From: Paragyromitra xinjiangensis
Lineage: Eukaryota > Ascomycota > Pezizomycetes > Pezizales > Discinaceae
Length of the DNA stretch: 64,000 nt
Direction of reading: 5' to 3'
Assembly (NCBI GenBank): GCA_038503065.1
Contig: JBCAMK010000008.1
Location: 1,054,001 to 1,118,000 of the forward strand
Both the position numbers and the translations under genes were made by a program. The notes under the pieces are model-generated. The model had not been told where the DNA came from, ran no database searches, and saw only the letters and a program-made list of their open reading frames with translations. Positions within the stretch are counted from its first letter, which is position 1. Every line of letters begins with the position of its first letter. Shown piece by piece: positions 11,101 to 23,000 of the stretch.

Positions 11101-12824
11101 GAGAACAGCTAACAGTGAGAGGGCTGCTGCCAGGACTGTATGTAAACAGGGCCACTATGTACAGTCTTGTTATGGTGGCCAATCACTGCTCGTACACTAA
11201 AAACACGTGATCCTACACGGCTGTTCTTGAAGCAATGTCATAGTAGCTTGGCATCAATTACATGTACTTTTGAATAGCGGCTAGACTTAAAAACTCCGAG
11301 CACTCTTACTCTGCGTAAGTTTGCTAAAGGCTCCGCAATATCTCATCCGACCAAGTAGATTTGAGCGCTAGTGAGTTCGCCATAGCTTTAGGGCTGGATG
11401 CGTAAATGAAATATCTATCTATCTATCTATCTAGCGCTAGTGAGTTAAAAGTCATCTGAAATCTAGATTCTAGCCACTCAAAACCTCAATTCTCTTAACT
11501 ATACAGCTTTAGCAACTTATCCCCCCTTTTCTCTTACTCCAACAACATATATGCTGCATAGTAGCACATAACACGCACAAATATGGTGTCCTATCAGCAA
11601 CAATGTAAGTCAGCACACGCAAACAACAGCTCTCTTTCGCTGCTCAATACTAGGACTCTAGACTAAGAACAAAACCCCAACCAATTGGCATATCCAAACC
11701 TTCAAGCAAAAAAGAATCTGGCATAAGAGACATCCCAGTAGGATAGCAAATAACGTTTGTGACATTAACTCGTCTAGTCCGTTGGCCCCCAAGAAGTCAC
11801 AGCTTCCCCAGCTGTTTTCAAACTATCTTGTGGACTACTGATATGAGAAACAGGTGATGCTGCGAGAGAGCTGCTGATGCTGCTGCAGACAAACCATAAG
11901 ATACCAGCAAGGGCTCCCTTAAAACCCGATACGGTACCCCCTTCTTAAAGTCTTGGAGTTAAAGGCTAGCGAAATCTAAGGCTATGACTTGAAAATGGGC
12001 AAATCCCCCCATCCCATAAAAATTCAGTACCATGGAAATCTATCGATAAATAACCCTTCAAGATGGTTAAGATTAGTCGTCAGCTATTCACTTTTCTGGA
12101 TTGACCCTACGTCTCTAGGGATTTAAATGTTGCTATAAACACCCGAGAATCACAAATTCGTGCTTAGCAGAGTGTTTTGCTTTAGAGTAGTTTACCTCCC
12201 GCTACTCTCCTGATGATCGCAACTCCTAAGAAGCTTTTAGTCCAGCTTAGAGGATAGTTTTCTTTTCTTAAGCACTGCCTTTCCTTCGATCCTAGGCAGT
12301 AGAATGGGCACGAAATAAGTGGTCCAGTTTAAGACGCATAATTCACAGGTGAGATCTCTCCTCGTATTTCACTCCTTCCAAGCTAACAAGTGTCAAGTAA
12401 GTAGTGTTCAATTATATCGTGGGCTCAGGGAAGTTACGGCTAGAGCGATTCTCTCATCTGACAATAAACTTACAGCGATATTTAACAGCAAAAGTTTGCT
12501 ATAGATAAGAACCAGACTTAGAGCTACAGGCCAATACGCCAACTTTATGTACTATCCTTACGTTTTCCATTGAACCAAATCCTTTACATGTAGTAGTTAC
12601 AAACTTGAAGTGAAAAGACTGTGCTCCAGACAAAATCCGCAAAAAAAGCTTCGTAGAATAGAAATATCAATGACTTCCAAAAGTTATCCTGACATCGAGT
12701 AAGAGCATCCGCCGATACATCTTCCGAGTGACCTAGAGGTATCGGATGTAGCTCCACCCAGATCATCTACTCGGTGTGGGTTGCGGATGCTGATGCAATC
12801 CAGGTTGCGCCCAGTATCACAATC
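11101..12824. other. Gene-free spacer with a short retroposon insertion
   Basis: Nothing codes convincingly here. The clearest object is the 55-bp retroposon copy at 11364-11446. TACATGTA sites occur at 11259 and 12585. Short frames around 12319-12766 have no support from splice continuity. Confidence 0.4.
11364..11446 (+). mobile_element. SINE-like retroposon with (ATCT)n tail, copy 2 (5'-truncated)
   Basis: The 14-bp direct repeat AGCGCTAGTGAGTT at 11364-11377 and 11433-11446 flanks a 55-bp insert. The insert starts CGCCATAGC, carries the shared core GGATGCGTAAATGAA and ends in four to five ATCT units. Compared with copy 1 it lacks the upstream T-rich part, as expected of 5' truncation during reverse transcription. 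Confidence 0.8.
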
Positions 12825-13698
12825 CTAACCCTTCATCATCACATCCCGAGAATTCCCCTTCTCAGCCTATGGTGCAGTTTGTTATTAGGTTGGTAATGCA
12901 ATAACAAGTAGGTAAAAAAAGCTTACAATCTCAACCTCAGGTCGCCCAATCGCCCAAGGCTCGGTGTGCTTGGCCAGGACAACCTCGGGGGCCATCTGAT
13001 TTTTCAAGCGGCCAGCCAACTGATTCAAATTAGTCCGCTTCACGTTGGGGATGTGAAAGTATTCTTGAAACATCCGGTGGGTTTGGAAGGAGTTCTTCCC
13101 AAGTTCATTGCGGTAAAACCAAACAAAGCGCTGCTGTTCATTGGTATACATATGTCGGGCGGGCTTCGCAGGGGGTGGAAGGGTGGAGTTGGACGTTAAA
13201 GATAAGTTTTCGTGGCCTCCAGCAGCAGCACTTGGCTCCCACTTTTGAAACTCAATGCCGTTGAAGTTTTTACCGCTTGAGGCAGAACTGGTGACATAAG
13301 ATGCTTGGGTTGGTTCAACCTTACGGAGAGAAGGATTAGTTAAAGAGATGGTTTGTAGGATGTGAGCGACCTACCTCTCCCTTTTTGCCAAACATATGAG
13401 ACATAGCCCAGGGCTCCTTGTTTTTCGCTGAGATGACTTCTTTAGGCTGTACCCTCCTCAGTCGGCCAACAAGTTGATTCAGACCGTCAACGGAGACGCT
13501 TACTTCGGGGTCGAAGTAAGCATGAAAAGCCTCATGGGTCTTCACCGCGCTCATCCTTAAGACTTCTCTATGATACCAGATGAAGCGGTATTGTTCGTTG
13601 GTGTACATATGCCTGCTAGGAATCTTTTTTCGGGCCGAGGATTTATTGCTACCGACAACAGCAGCACCCGCCTCGGGTATAGCTTGGAGAGCACTCAT
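12825..13698 (-). CDS. Protein with a duplicated ~70-residue helix-rich (Myb/HTH-like?) domain
   Basis: Three exons (13375-13698, 12927-13319, 12825-12866) with in-phase introns of 55 and 60 nt give 252 residues from ATG 13698. Two copies of one domain start at residues about 29 and 163. Each opens RHMYTNEQ, followed by R-F-(I/V)-W-(Y/F), a Thr-His pair, an aromatic Phe-x-x-Tyr-Phe, then L-N-Q-L-x-G-R-L and ends E-P-W-A. The pattern of helices with conserved aromatics resembles the Myb/SANT-like domains found in many fungal proteins, so DNA binding is possible, but this is inference. The linker (residues about 109-160) is Ser/Ala-rich. The upstream leader carries a (TGGAGA)n hexanucleotide run at 13742-13770. 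The last exon adds only 13 residues and is the least certain part. Confidence 0.65.
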
Positions 13699-14006
13699 AC
13701 GTTTGCGCTAGCAAGAGGTCAAAAAGTGGTGAATTCAAGGGATAGATGGAGATGGAGATGGAGATGGAGATAAACGGTGGAAAGGAAGAAAGAAAACAAG
13801 TTTGCTCAGACGCGCACGGAGAGGGAGTAAACGGCTATGACACGTCGACGGCATCACTAAACCTTTCGAAGGAGCCAAGAGGTACATGTAAATAAGTTCA
13901 GACTGAGCCCTTTCTGGCCTCTTGTGTCCTTTCAATGGTTACTTACTACCGTCAACTATCTCCGGTGGGAACTATGTAAGAGAAAAACAGTACTTTCAGC
14001 ATTAGT

Positions 14007-14400
14007 CCTGACTGGTCTCGTGACCAGCCAATACTGCGCAGTCAGTAGGGAGTGAAAACGAGCCTGGTCTTTGACTGTCTTGGAGTTATTTCTCCTGAAA
14101 TCCGCATGTGTTTCCTCAACTTTCATCGAATGCTCTTTCCTAGTCTCGTGCCCAGCCCCATACTACCGAAGGTTGCTACCCTACAGTGCGCAGCAGCCAT
14201 TGGCAGAGGGGATGGAAACGAGTCTAACTCTTTCCTAAGACCTGTCGCTAGGAGATCCATTTCCACGCTAGCTTTTTGACATAGGTTAGAGCAACGAGAC
14301 AGGCTCGTTCGTCACTTTACCACCTACAGTTTCTAAGTTTTTGTACGGTAGACAGTTAGGCTCGCTCCCATCCCTACTGCCTATGGCTGCTGCGCACGTA
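14007..14400. repeat. Cluster of three copies of a dispersed ~95-bp repeat
   Basis: Copies at 14007-14066 and 14140-14228 (minus) and 14356-14400 (plus) share blocks such as CCCATCCCCTACTGCC, GGCTGCTGCGCA and CACGAGACTAGG. Other copies are at 21420-21500 (minus), 39112-39190 (plus) and 40885-40980 (plus). They vary by insertions (14140 and 40885 share an extra CTACAGTGCGCAGCA block). No coding capacity and no clear ends or target duplications were found, so the class is open. Confidence 0.65.
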
Positions 14401-15594
14401 GACAGTAGCCTAAGTACAAGGCTGTATGTACAAGTAGTCAATCTGTGGTTGTAAGCTACATGTGATCGAAACTAGGGCCACCCACTGCCCAAACCCTAGG
14501 CACGTGTAATTCTCCTCGATGCTGAAGGAAAGAAATTCAACATACACATATCACTACATAACTGACCTATGTTCGGCAAACTTAATCTTGCTGAAAAGTA
14601 ACTTATCGAGAGAGCAGATCGTGTAAGCTATTAATTTACACGAAATATCACTCGACTTTCAAGCCAAGCCTTTAAATAATTTCCTCGCAACTTAAATCGG
14701 TTTAAACCTTCAAAGTTTATTGCAGCATCAAATGACTCCAAAGCCTACACCACAAAGGACCAAGCTCAGCCCCGTGCAGGAGATGCGGGCACGAGACTAC
14801 ATGCAGCCCAAGGCGTGTACTCGATTTAGGGAAAGTATCCATAAAAAAGTAAAAATCTGCCACCTAGAGTGTAGGATCTACCCACGCTAAAAATATCCGA
14901 ATCCGAAAGCCGCCCCGCTACAACCCTCTAAAACTGGTGGATATACCTCAAAATAAAAAGAACGAAGGGGAAGGGAGGAAAAAGAGAAAAATAGAGGGAG
15001 AGGGAGAAGGAGTACTTTCATATCTATGTACCTCTCGGTTCTCAAAATTCCTCCTAAATAATTAGTATCTAAGCTTCGGATTCTCCTTATCGATATCCCA
15101 TACTGCCAAAATAGGCAATGATTGCTAGAAGGCCCAAACCCTAGCTTGTGGAAGAAAGGAATTGAGCAAGTATACTATCCGTTTCTATCGAGAACTACAT
15201 GTAGATAGGGCCAGTAGAGCGCCGCTAACCCCTGGGCAAATACATGTAGGCTGCGCTGCTCCATCAACCGAAACGAAGAGAAGCAAAAGGCTAAGTTTGT
15301 TTGTGTAACTGTGAAAAATCAGTCATCAGGCTAGGCATTGATTACACACAACCGATGACTAATTTTTTACGTACAAACCGAACGAGGCTAGCGAAAGGCA
15401 TCGTGGGGGTGTCCAGAATCCAGATAATCTATATATATACATGTAAAATAAGACGAGGGCAGAAACTTGGAGTTACCCTGCTGAACTACGCTCATACATG
15501 TAATTAAGGATATTACATGTATATCACGGGATGAGGTTGAGAAGCCAAAATATGACGAGCTTTGAATATAGCGAGTGAAGCGAGTGAAGTGAGA

Positions 15595-15749
15595 AGTGAG
15601 GAATATTTTGCTTCTCAGCCGAGTGGACCCCTTACTGGCTTGGTGTGCCGAATGGATGAGAGAGAGTCACCATGAGCCAATATACAATCCACCCTCCTAC
15701 TGCTTCCCCCTCCCAACACCCATGTGGTAACACATGGGCAGCCCCTAGT
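15595..15749 (+). repeat. Dispersed ~160-bp element, copy A
   Basis: Matches 38115-38284 with the shared start GTGAGGAATATTTTGCTTCTCA, a middle GGATGAGAGAGA-type block and the end CACATGGGCAGCCCCT. The right end contains an internal palindrome around CCCATGT...ACATGGG. Just upstream (15527-15558) an inverted, degenerate version of the left end occurs (GAGAAGCCAAAATAT), preceded by GAGTGAAGC minirepeats. No coding capacity. Confidence 0.6.
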
Positions 15750-16803
15750 TACTTTAGAATATATCTCACTAATCATCGAAATTCGAAGTCATGCTGGTCA
15801 TCTTTTTTTTTCCCCAGAAAGGGTGACTTGAAACAATACAAACTCGAATTTGAGACCTGGTTCTCAAGTCTGCCGTACGCGTTAGTTTCATTACTCCATC
15901 TCAAGCTGAGAAGAAAATTAAGGATCCGTTCTAGATCAATTTTTCCCACCACCTAACCCTAAGCCTTTATGCATTACTGATAGAAGAAAGCAAGCAGCAA
16001 AATCCTCGCTATAAAATTCAAAACTTGATGATCAGCGCACTAGTAAGAGGCCCTCTATTTGGACAATAACTATGCCAATCTACGCAAGTATTCACGCAAT
16101 TTGAGTATTCGAGAATTAGACTCGACTTTCAGCCGTGAAATCCCGTAGTTACGCCGCCAGCAACCGTGGCAACCCGATCGCAGCTGTTTTCCCGTTTGAT
16201 AGCGGATCCGGAGCAGCGAGGATGTGGTATCCACAAGGATGGGGAACCCGGATTCTAGATAAAATTTATTTCATAGTATCAATGACCTACACCCAAGCCG
16301 GAGCTATATGCCAGTTATCAAACCGATCCCAAACCAGTTGTAATTAACCCCATAACCTAAGACCAGGCCAGCTTAGAGCGAGAATCACCTATAAACCTAC
16401 ATATAGTAGCGTTAATCTTACCTTAATCCAATTTAGGACTAATTTTAACCTAACACGGGTTTTGACACGTACAGTAATATCCCGTTTGTATCGAACCCAG
16501 CCAGACTAGGAAGTTTAAAATCAGCCTCAGCAAAACTAACAAAACTACCCCCGAAGCACCGAGAATTAGTTCCCAAACACATAGATCACTTCCCTAAATG
16601 GTGATTTTTAGTAAGTCTTCGACCTTGCCTAGCCCGGTTGCGTCCAATATAAACGAGACACCATGGCACCAGAGTGATATGATACCGTGGAATGCAGTGG
16701 AATACAATGCGTTACAGTACCATATTATTACAAGTCACATCCAAGGCAACTGCATATCAGGGCTTATGTAATCTATTACGTCATTTTGCCTAGCTTACTC
16801 ATT

Positions 16804-16877
16804 AATGTTTATGACTAAGCAGATCCTGGGCGAGTGATTGGGCTCACTTCTCGAAAATCCGCTTAGTCATAGACATT
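16804..16877. repeat. Inverted repeat able to form a 21-bp stem
   Basis: AATGTTTATGACTAAGC at 16804-16820 (arm to 16824) pairs with the arm at 16857-16877, two mismatches in 21 bp, with a 32-nt loop. It could be a mobile-element remnant; no gene is adjacent. Confidence 0.6.
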
Positions 16878-18801
16878 GATGCTGGCGAAGAAATTGTACC
16901 CTAAACTCTCCCAAACCACAAAGTTTAATGGGGCCACTCCCACTGGCGCTCTGAGACGAGATACAGCGGCAGATAGCACGAATCTCTAGCGGTAGGTTAG
17001 TTACCCCGAGGTCAACGATGGTAGTTGAGGACTAGTTGAGAGCACGAAGGTTCTATCTAATACACTAGATCATAAAATGCCTCCATCCTTGCGTTACAAA
17101 AGATCAGTATCATTAAATAGTGTTTTTGACAACTCCTATAGCTAGCCTCTTAACCAAGACCAAAATATACAGCATCACTCGGATTATTAATTTACGTGTA
17201 GTTCCCGTCAAGGATGGTCCACCACAGAGGATCCTCCGCAATTACATATTATCCAGGACCGGCTGGCCGAATCCAAATCACAAAAGAGAAATAGAACGAC
17301 CCACATTCCCTCATCGCAACACCCAAACATATCTAATTCAGAAATAGTCACGTGATTTGCGGCTTCAGGTAACCTCCCAGCCTCGCTTTGGCGAGAGGTG
17401 TGCGCCCGAAAAATGAATCCAACAGCCCTGAGTCATAGCAAACTAACAAACCCTAACCCTTTTATCCTACCATAAATATCGCAGCCTTGACACCTCACTC
17501 ATCATGAGATAATATGCGAAGCGAGAACCTCCATCTATTGAGATATTACTGCGTTCCTAGTTAAAGAAATGAGTTCAAACTACTTGGGCACGATCAAGAA
17601 CGAATCGATAGCGAAAAATATAACCTGCGATAGTACTGTACCAACCTGATATCGTAGGTATTAACCACGAGGTATGTTCGGTTCATACCACTTAGAGCCT
17701 CATGCTTAGACAATTCACTTATTCAATTACCATCCCTTTCTGAGAGGGCGAGGCAACGCCAAGCTAATCATACACCTTTTGGGTAGATAATGCTTGGCCC
17801 TGCAGGTCTTGGCAAAGGACCAACATACCGCCTACCCGCAGGCAAGAAATTTCCATTAACCAGTCACTACATGTAGTCTGACGAAAAGGTTTCAACTAGC
17901 AAAGCCTCCACATCCTGATAGACCCCAAGAACCCAGCATATCGGATGAATATTTGGCCGGTCGAGTGATAAGATGTGATTTCCGCATGGGCTGACCGTGA
18001 GCTCGGACATGCAATACCGGTATCCGTATAACTTCTGAAAAGTGGTATCACGAAGAAATAGTATTCAACTATGTTGTTGATGATCTCAAGGCTTTTCTCG
18101 GAATCCAGCCATAGACCCCGCACCAGCTGCCGTAGCACGCACGTAGCAGGGGATGAACACACATAATCCAAGTAAAGTGGCACGCAGGAACACATCGAAC
18201 GGGTATTGGCCTTGAATTCTCTAAGTATGCAACCTTTACAAGTCTGGCGTTATATATGTGTCAACAAAAAATCCCCCACGGACTAGGACAAAAAGCTTTC
18301 GGTGCATCCTTGAACCTACCTGCCAATCATCACAGCTATCCAGCTTCTGTTAGCAGCGAGTTACTTTATCACAAGTGAAATTAACAAAAAAGGTGTTTAA
18401 AAGCTATTGCATACCATTTGGTGCCCTCCTATACTGCACACGGTACCTATTCCAAGTAGTTCTAGCATGTACCATCATGAAATATCACTCGTACACCTTC
18501 CTATGTTTGTCACCGGTATGACCAGGGTTTGGGAAGTTTCTTGGGATGAATTAGGATACTATGGCAATAGCACAGTTGACCTTTATCAGCTGAGTGTCCC
18601 ATCTAGACCCCTGCAGAAGAAAAGGGTGGATGAGGGGTGCGAGCTGTGGCCAGCCTTGGCACCAGTGACTAAGCCCCTCACCCACACACTCCCCACAACA
18701 TACATAAATATGGGCCCGTCCTCCCTCCTCTTGCCGCCTGCTCCCTTCCTCCTTCCTCCTTCCTAATATACCTCACCATCCCCAACACCACCATCAATAT
18801 C

Positions 18802-20063
18802 ATGACTTATCATATCAACTCAATCCATTTTGATAACTTCTTCGATGTCACTCTTGACATGGAGACTTATTTCTCCCTTTCCCTTCCTATTCCTCAATCT
18901 GTATTTTCCCGTGATGAGGAAATAAATTACTGGAAGGATTACATCAATGGGCAATACCATGACCTTAATATGGTCTTTGGCCTTGAGATCGACGACAGAA
19001 CATATTATGAAAACCAAGGACAACGATTGGCCCTCGAATTCGAAATGCGAGGAAAGAAGTATGCCGCCGTTTCTGGAATCATCCAAAGCTTAAGCAATAT
19101 AACGAGGTATGACGCAGCGCTCAGCCACGCTATCCCCTCTCTGATTATGCACTTTGGTTCCCGATTGTGACGTGATTTCCTTTTTCGTTTCCATCCTGTC
19201 TTTACCCCACTTCTCGAAGTTCTTGCTGAGGAACCTCAAGTTTCCCACCAACGGGATCAGAACTAGAAGCCCTAAAACTGGCTTATAAAAATTGGGATGC
19301 ACTCGAACTCAAAATTATCGAACTATTAATTGAGGTTTGTATATCTCTTGTCTGCGGCCTCTACCGCCACAATTGAGAGGAAGTTGAGTAACACCAAGAA
19401 AAGAACCCAGCATCAGGCTGTCAGCATCTTGGCCCGAATACTGGTAGCTCTCTGGGATACATTGACGATTTCACTTTCGTTGACTTGAGCCCCCCACAAA
19501 AATACACCACGTGTTCCTCCGTGGAAAGAAATTCTGAGCCTCGTTACCGCTCAACCTCCAGCCCTTCAGACTATCCTACCCCAAACACAACACCTGATCC
19601 GTCCCACTATGAAACGCATTCTCCTTCTTTCACTGCCATTGATGGGAAGCTTGAATGCCCATACGCAAATTGTTCACGGACATTCCCGCGACAAAATGCA
19701 CTTCTCCGCCACTTTGCATCAATTCATGATGACGCGGTAAGCGTGGTTTGTCCGTTTTGCCCAAAGGGTCATAGAGATGGGAAAACCTTCAATCGCAGTG
19801 ATAATTTCCAGCGGTAAGTATTCATTTCTTTCGTACATCTCTTCATTAGTAGATGTGATGAGTGGCCTTACACTGATTGTTACAAATGGAAGCTAATAAA
19901 ATAATATGAATGTAGACACGTGACAAAACAGCATCCAGAAGTACGCAAAGATGATTTATCAGTTAAAGAGGCTTTAGAAAAGTTATGGAGAGCAGGCGGA
20001 GTCAGGACCTCGTGGGGGAAAAAGGGAGTGACGAAAAAGGGTAGTGGGAAAAAGAGGAGATAG
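18802..20063 (+). CDS. C2H2 zinc-finger protein (four exons), paralogue-like to 7625-10817
   Basis: Exons 18802-19106, 19241-19334, 19404-19813 and 19916-20063 keep one frame and give 318 residues. The third exon holds a Ser/Thr/Pro-rich stretch and a C2H2 finger (residues about 218-241). A second finger starts at about 249 and is completed only after the 19814-19915 intron, at the same place and phase as the last intron-split finger of the minus-strand gene at 7625-10817. The sequence after the finger (K-D-D, then a helix ending in L-x-K-L, then R-T-S-W) also parallels that gene. The C-terminus is Lys/Gly-rich and probably a nuclear signal. The role is inferred to be nucleic-acid binding. 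The N-terminal 130 residues are not recognised. The second intron (19335-19403) uses an AAG acceptor and is the least secure junction. Confidence 0.7.
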
Positions 20064-23000
20064 GGTCTTCAGACCCCCGTTTACTATTCCCTGGTAATTT
20101 TTGGTAAAAGTTGACATATTTCTTTCTTGTGGATGGCGTTTTATTGTTTTCTTCCCTAATTTTTCCTTTTCTGGCGTATTTGATAACGAATGGTGGAAGG
20201 AGGTTTAAACATGGCGGCTATAAAGGTCATGACCCATAGTTCTCGGGCTGTATGAGACTTCAAGTGAGTAAATGAGCCTCGAATTGAGATTTTCATGATA
20301 GTCCCCTTGTGCGACATACTCGTGAGCCGAAAGACCAGGATGAGTAGACAAATCCCGACTGAGTGTCGATCCTTTCCTTTTTGGTACCTGATTTCGTCGA
20401 ATCAGGCTCAGGGGGCTGAATTCAACGAATATCGTTGGCGCGTTTCATTCGTAATACTGGAGAACCCCTGTCACCGGCGCGCCGATTCTTGCCTAGTTGG
20501 ACATCACACCACGCGGCATACCTGTTTAGACCCGTCTCACCGCCAGCTGTCAGTCTCTTTCTCAAGAGTCAGGAGTGTTTGAAATTGCAAGCACTGGCAC
20601 CTGGTGTTTACCCAAGGGGGATAATTACGTGAATCTCATACTTTTGGACCCTTTGTCGGGAAAAAAGTTGGCATACCTCCACAAGCTGGGGAGTACAACA
20701 CTGTCGAGGTTTGAGGATCGCGGATGATTCCGATTCAGGTTTGATTTAGTTTCGGAGATATCATTGGTCCTCTTACCAGTTCTCGGATACAAAACTCTGT
20801 TGTGCAGCCGGATACCTGGCAACCTATTCCATCCTTTTCACCAAATGGATCATTTCCCGAGTGATATTACATGACTCTTGAGATGGGTTAGTGCTAGTGT
20901 CGGGGAGTTTCCTGCTAAATGAAAAAATCACCAAAGATTTATTGTTAGCGTAGGTTTCGAAAAAGCGATGGAGACAGCGTGGGTCTTCAGATTCATTCTA
21001 AATATCCGTTAACAACAGTGGTTTAGTCATACCCTGTCAAATGGAAATAGCCTTACCCGAGGTCGACGGTAGGCACTCGTGCTCTACAATAAGTACCTGA
21101 AAACAGGGGTATGGATTCGGAGATAAGGACGCATGCCGTATTGGTAAGAAGTTGGCGCCAACCTCATTCAGTTATTCTATCCTCCAAACCTTCATTGCTA
21201 ATCACTAGTGGTATCTTCAAAGAAAGGCCTCCAAATCCGGAGATATAAGTAGCATGAGGGGTAAGAGGTTGCCAACACTAACAGGGAAATTTTGGGGACA
21301 ATATCATGTGAGGCCTGAGGCCGCCCGGGTTTTGCATGTTTATTAGAATTGGAGGCTGAAATATCGCTACGCACATGTAGCTTTTAGACCTAAAAACAAA
21401 AAGTTGAATCCATCATACCGCCTAGTCTAATGACTAACCTCAGTCTGTATGTTGCTTCGTGCGCAGCAGCCACAGGTAGGAGGGGATGAGAACGAGCCTA
21501 TCTACTGCCCGATTCCTTCGTGAGGTCTCTATCGACCCATAGCGCGATAACTGGTATGTGGACTTCTGTTACTCTACGATACGTTCTTATATGGGAATAT
21601 ATTTCATTATTTATAATATTGCTAACCCAATAGCATACCTATAGCTGGTTACCTCTAGGCTTTCGACTTGAACGGCTTCACGAGTTTCCCTCCCCACTTT
21701 ACTCGGTATTCGGCGATAAGCAACTTTTTCAGTACTTTTGTCAACACACTAGTCAATTAACAGATTATAGCAACATTTGGTGGATGAGGGAGTTGATTAC
21801 TACCCAACTACATGTAGAGGACGCGCTCGATATATATATCATGAAGTAACACTGTAAGGGAAGCGTCTACTTCTTACCCGATACAAATAGCAGTAGGCAT
21901 AGCTGTATAAAGAATGAACGACTCCAGGTCACTCGTAGATTAATCACTCGATCTAACGACGTTTTAGCCCCCCCCAAAAATGAATAATAGCAAGATGAGA
22001 GGGACAGCAGACTCGATTGGTTTATCGCTAGGTGAGCAGTACGGCCCCTGTCTAAATAGCTCTCTCGGGTGCCCGAGCGCTTGTGTGTTCGGGCCCCCCG
22101 TCTCTCAATCATTTCCGACCCCGAAGCCACACCCCGTATTAGGAAGCATCTCCAACAATATCGTCTGTAGACCGTATGATCCCCAGGTCGATTGATATGA
22201 TCGAGGGGATATATACATCTTTCTCAAGAAGCTAGCTTAGATGCAAGCCTTATCGTAGTCACGAAACCATGCCCGAATGTAGCAAACTGCTTGAGTTCGG
22301 CGGACGCATCATAAAACTCCGAGGAAAGAAAAAATTCTGGTCCCTATCCTGATCCGATGCCGTTTGCAAACCAGAGCCCCATTTCATACCATTTGCATAT
22401 GCTACTAGATTCTAATATTATATCCGACTGTGGCGTATTCCGCTGGTACAGTATACCGGATTGTTGTCTCTTCCCAAAAGCCACCCTATCACCTTCCGTT
22501 GTAAGTCCATTGGTTTCGGATACGGGGTCCATGATGCAAGGCTGACTGCTGTATACGCCATGCATGGATAAAGATGGCATAAGGATCGGAGATTCTGGCT
22601 CTGATCGGTCGGGGGCCACAGGGGGTCGCGTGACCGGATGGCCGAGTGACAGTCCATGATGGACCCTAGCTCTTTGAATTTTTTGTTTTGATGTATATAA
22701 GCCTCATTAGTAACTAGGGGATAAATAGGTAAACTAAGAGGGTTCCACAAATTTAGATAAGGGTTTGAGTCGGATCGAGATACCTTGTGCATCATTCATG
22801 TAAGTAGCACCAATGTTCCTATTACATGCACCTATGGTATATGATATCCCGTCAAACGTATGCAAACTGCCCATGTAACCTCGATCTGCCCAGATGCTTC
22901 CGCTGGTGATCATAGTTTCCTTGAGCTAACCCGGGTTGGCTTATAGAACCATTCTATTCCATGTGTGTAAGCTATGCGACCACCACATTTTTTCTAGGCT

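Larger units (their letters stand above)
13699..18801. other. Repeat-rich spacer without a supported gene
   Basis: Contains a hexanucleotide microsatellite (13742-13770), three copies of a dispersed ~95-bp repeat (14007-14066, 14140-14228, 14356-14400), a ~155-bp dispersed element (15595-15749), five TACATGTA sites between 15196 and 15521 and an inverted repeat at 16804-16877. Toward the right end there is a TATA-like ATAAATAT at about 18705 and a C/T tract at about 18716-18768, probably the promoter of the gene at 18802. None of the open frames here has protein-like composition. Confidence 0.5.

Noticed and set aside
13742..13770. (TGGAGA)n run as another retroposon tail
   Set aside because: There is no flanking direct repeat and no core sequence before the run, so it is treated as an ordinary hexanucleotide microsatellite.
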